From the NCBI GenBank assembly GCA_012843025.1, contig DURT01000019.1, positions 1-48,966 on the forward strand: 48,966 bases of DNA, given 5' to 3'. The stretch's first letter is position 1; each line of letters opens with the position of its first letter. The notes beneath the pieces were generated by a model. It saw only the letters and a program-made list of their open reading frames with translations. It was not told the DNA's origin and made no database searches. The translations under genes were made by a program, and so were the position numbers. Shown here piece by piece: positions 48,884-48,966 of the stretch. This DNA is from Tissierellia bacterium. Lineage in GTDB: Bacteria; Bacillota; Clostridia; Tissierellales; Sedimentibacteraceae.

Positions 48884-48966
48884 TTACCCTAAAATGTTGT
48901 TCATATAATTTATAATAATTGAATAGTATACCGTAACTATTATTATGGGTGTAAGAAGGCATAGGA
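48884..48966 (-). CDS. spoIIIAE: SpoIIIAE, C-terminal end only (runs off the window)
   Basis: The last 25 or so codons of an open frame that continues beyond the right edge: CLLTPIIIVTVYYSIINYM, then NNILG and TAA. The hydrophobic C-terminus and position directly before spoIIIAF identify it as SpoIIIAE, a polytopic membrane protein of the same complex. Confidence 0.75.
   Translation of the reverse strand, partial: LCLLTPIIIVTVYYSIIINYMNNILG

Noticed and set aside
1..48966. tRNA, rRNA, CRISPR, insertion sequences or prophage
   Set aside because: No regular repeat-spacer array, transposase, phage structural gene or tRNA-like cloverleaf was noticed by reading; a dedicated RNA search would be needed to exclude small RNAs.

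Overview
The window looks like a chromosomal segment of an AT-rich, endospore-forming anaerobe of the Clostridia/Tissierellia kind. The evidence is sporulation genes (spo0A, spoIVB, spoIIM, spoIIIAE-AH), a ferredoxin-linked 2-oxoacid oxidoreductase, three proteins related to 2-hydroxyacyl-CoA dehydratases and their activators, an IspH-ribosomal protein S1 fusion, and gene orders shared with Bacillus subtilis (yneA/lexA; miaA-hfq; scpA-scpB-dacB-rluB; nudF-spoIIM-xerD-deoB-dacF; xseB-xseA-nusB). The species cannot be named from sequence alone. Nearly all genes run on the minus strand; the exceptions are a recombinase, lexA, a MATE transporter and prfC. No rRNA, tRNA, CRISPR array, insertion sequence or phage was seen.

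Layout. 1-560: gene-free, with three copies of a 12-mer, two of them forming a perfect palindrome. 561-2640: an intact tyrosine recombinase, then divergent yneA-like and lexA genes sharing an SOS control region. 2640-11085: repair and RNA-modification operon miaB-mutS-mutL-miaA-hfq plus a methionine gamma-lyase-family gene. 11288-14327: MATE transporter and release factor 3. 14370-18661: MscS channel and a three-gene activase/dehydratase-like module. 18662-19026: gene-poor gap with a large dyad and a possible relic gene. 19027-22053: three tandem M42 aminopeptidases. 22131-25715: cmk-plsC-ispH/rpsA. 25880-29431: ferredoxin and three oxidoreductase subunits followed by an RpiR-type regulator. 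29618-32353: mnmM, rluB, a DacB-like protein and a GerW-like protein. 32441-35245: small membrane protein, scpB, scpA, dacF. 35357-38597: deoB, a XerD-like protein, spoIIM, nudF. 38722-43792: spo0A, spoIVB, recN, argR, tlyA. 43974-46687: xseB, xseA, a TsaD paralogue, nusB. 46787-48966: Asp23-family protein and spoIIIAH-AG-AF plus the end of AE.

How the genes work together. The best supported circuit is SOS control: a textbook promoter for the yneA-like division inhibitor holds a perfect LexA box, and lexA's own promoter overlaps a second box. The oxidoreductase operon probably regulates itself: its last gene is an RpiR/SIS repressor and its promoter is flanked by a perfect 10-bp inverted repeat. 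The sporulation genes are dispersed among housekeeping genes in the conserved Firmicute order.

The observations most worth following concern chromosome-dimer resolution. The positional XerD has lost several catalytic residues, the recombinase near lexA keeps all of them, and a dif-like sequence lies between spo0A and nudF. Other leads are the three-gene activase module with no linked substrate-pathway genes, a KTG-to-KIG change in the DacB-like protein, a long hairpin in the spo0A leader, and a dyad inside a fully consensus promoter upstream of nusB. Promoter, operator and terminator calls rest on sequence pattern alone. Several gene starts are set shorter than the longest open frame because a ribosome-binding site identifies the start.
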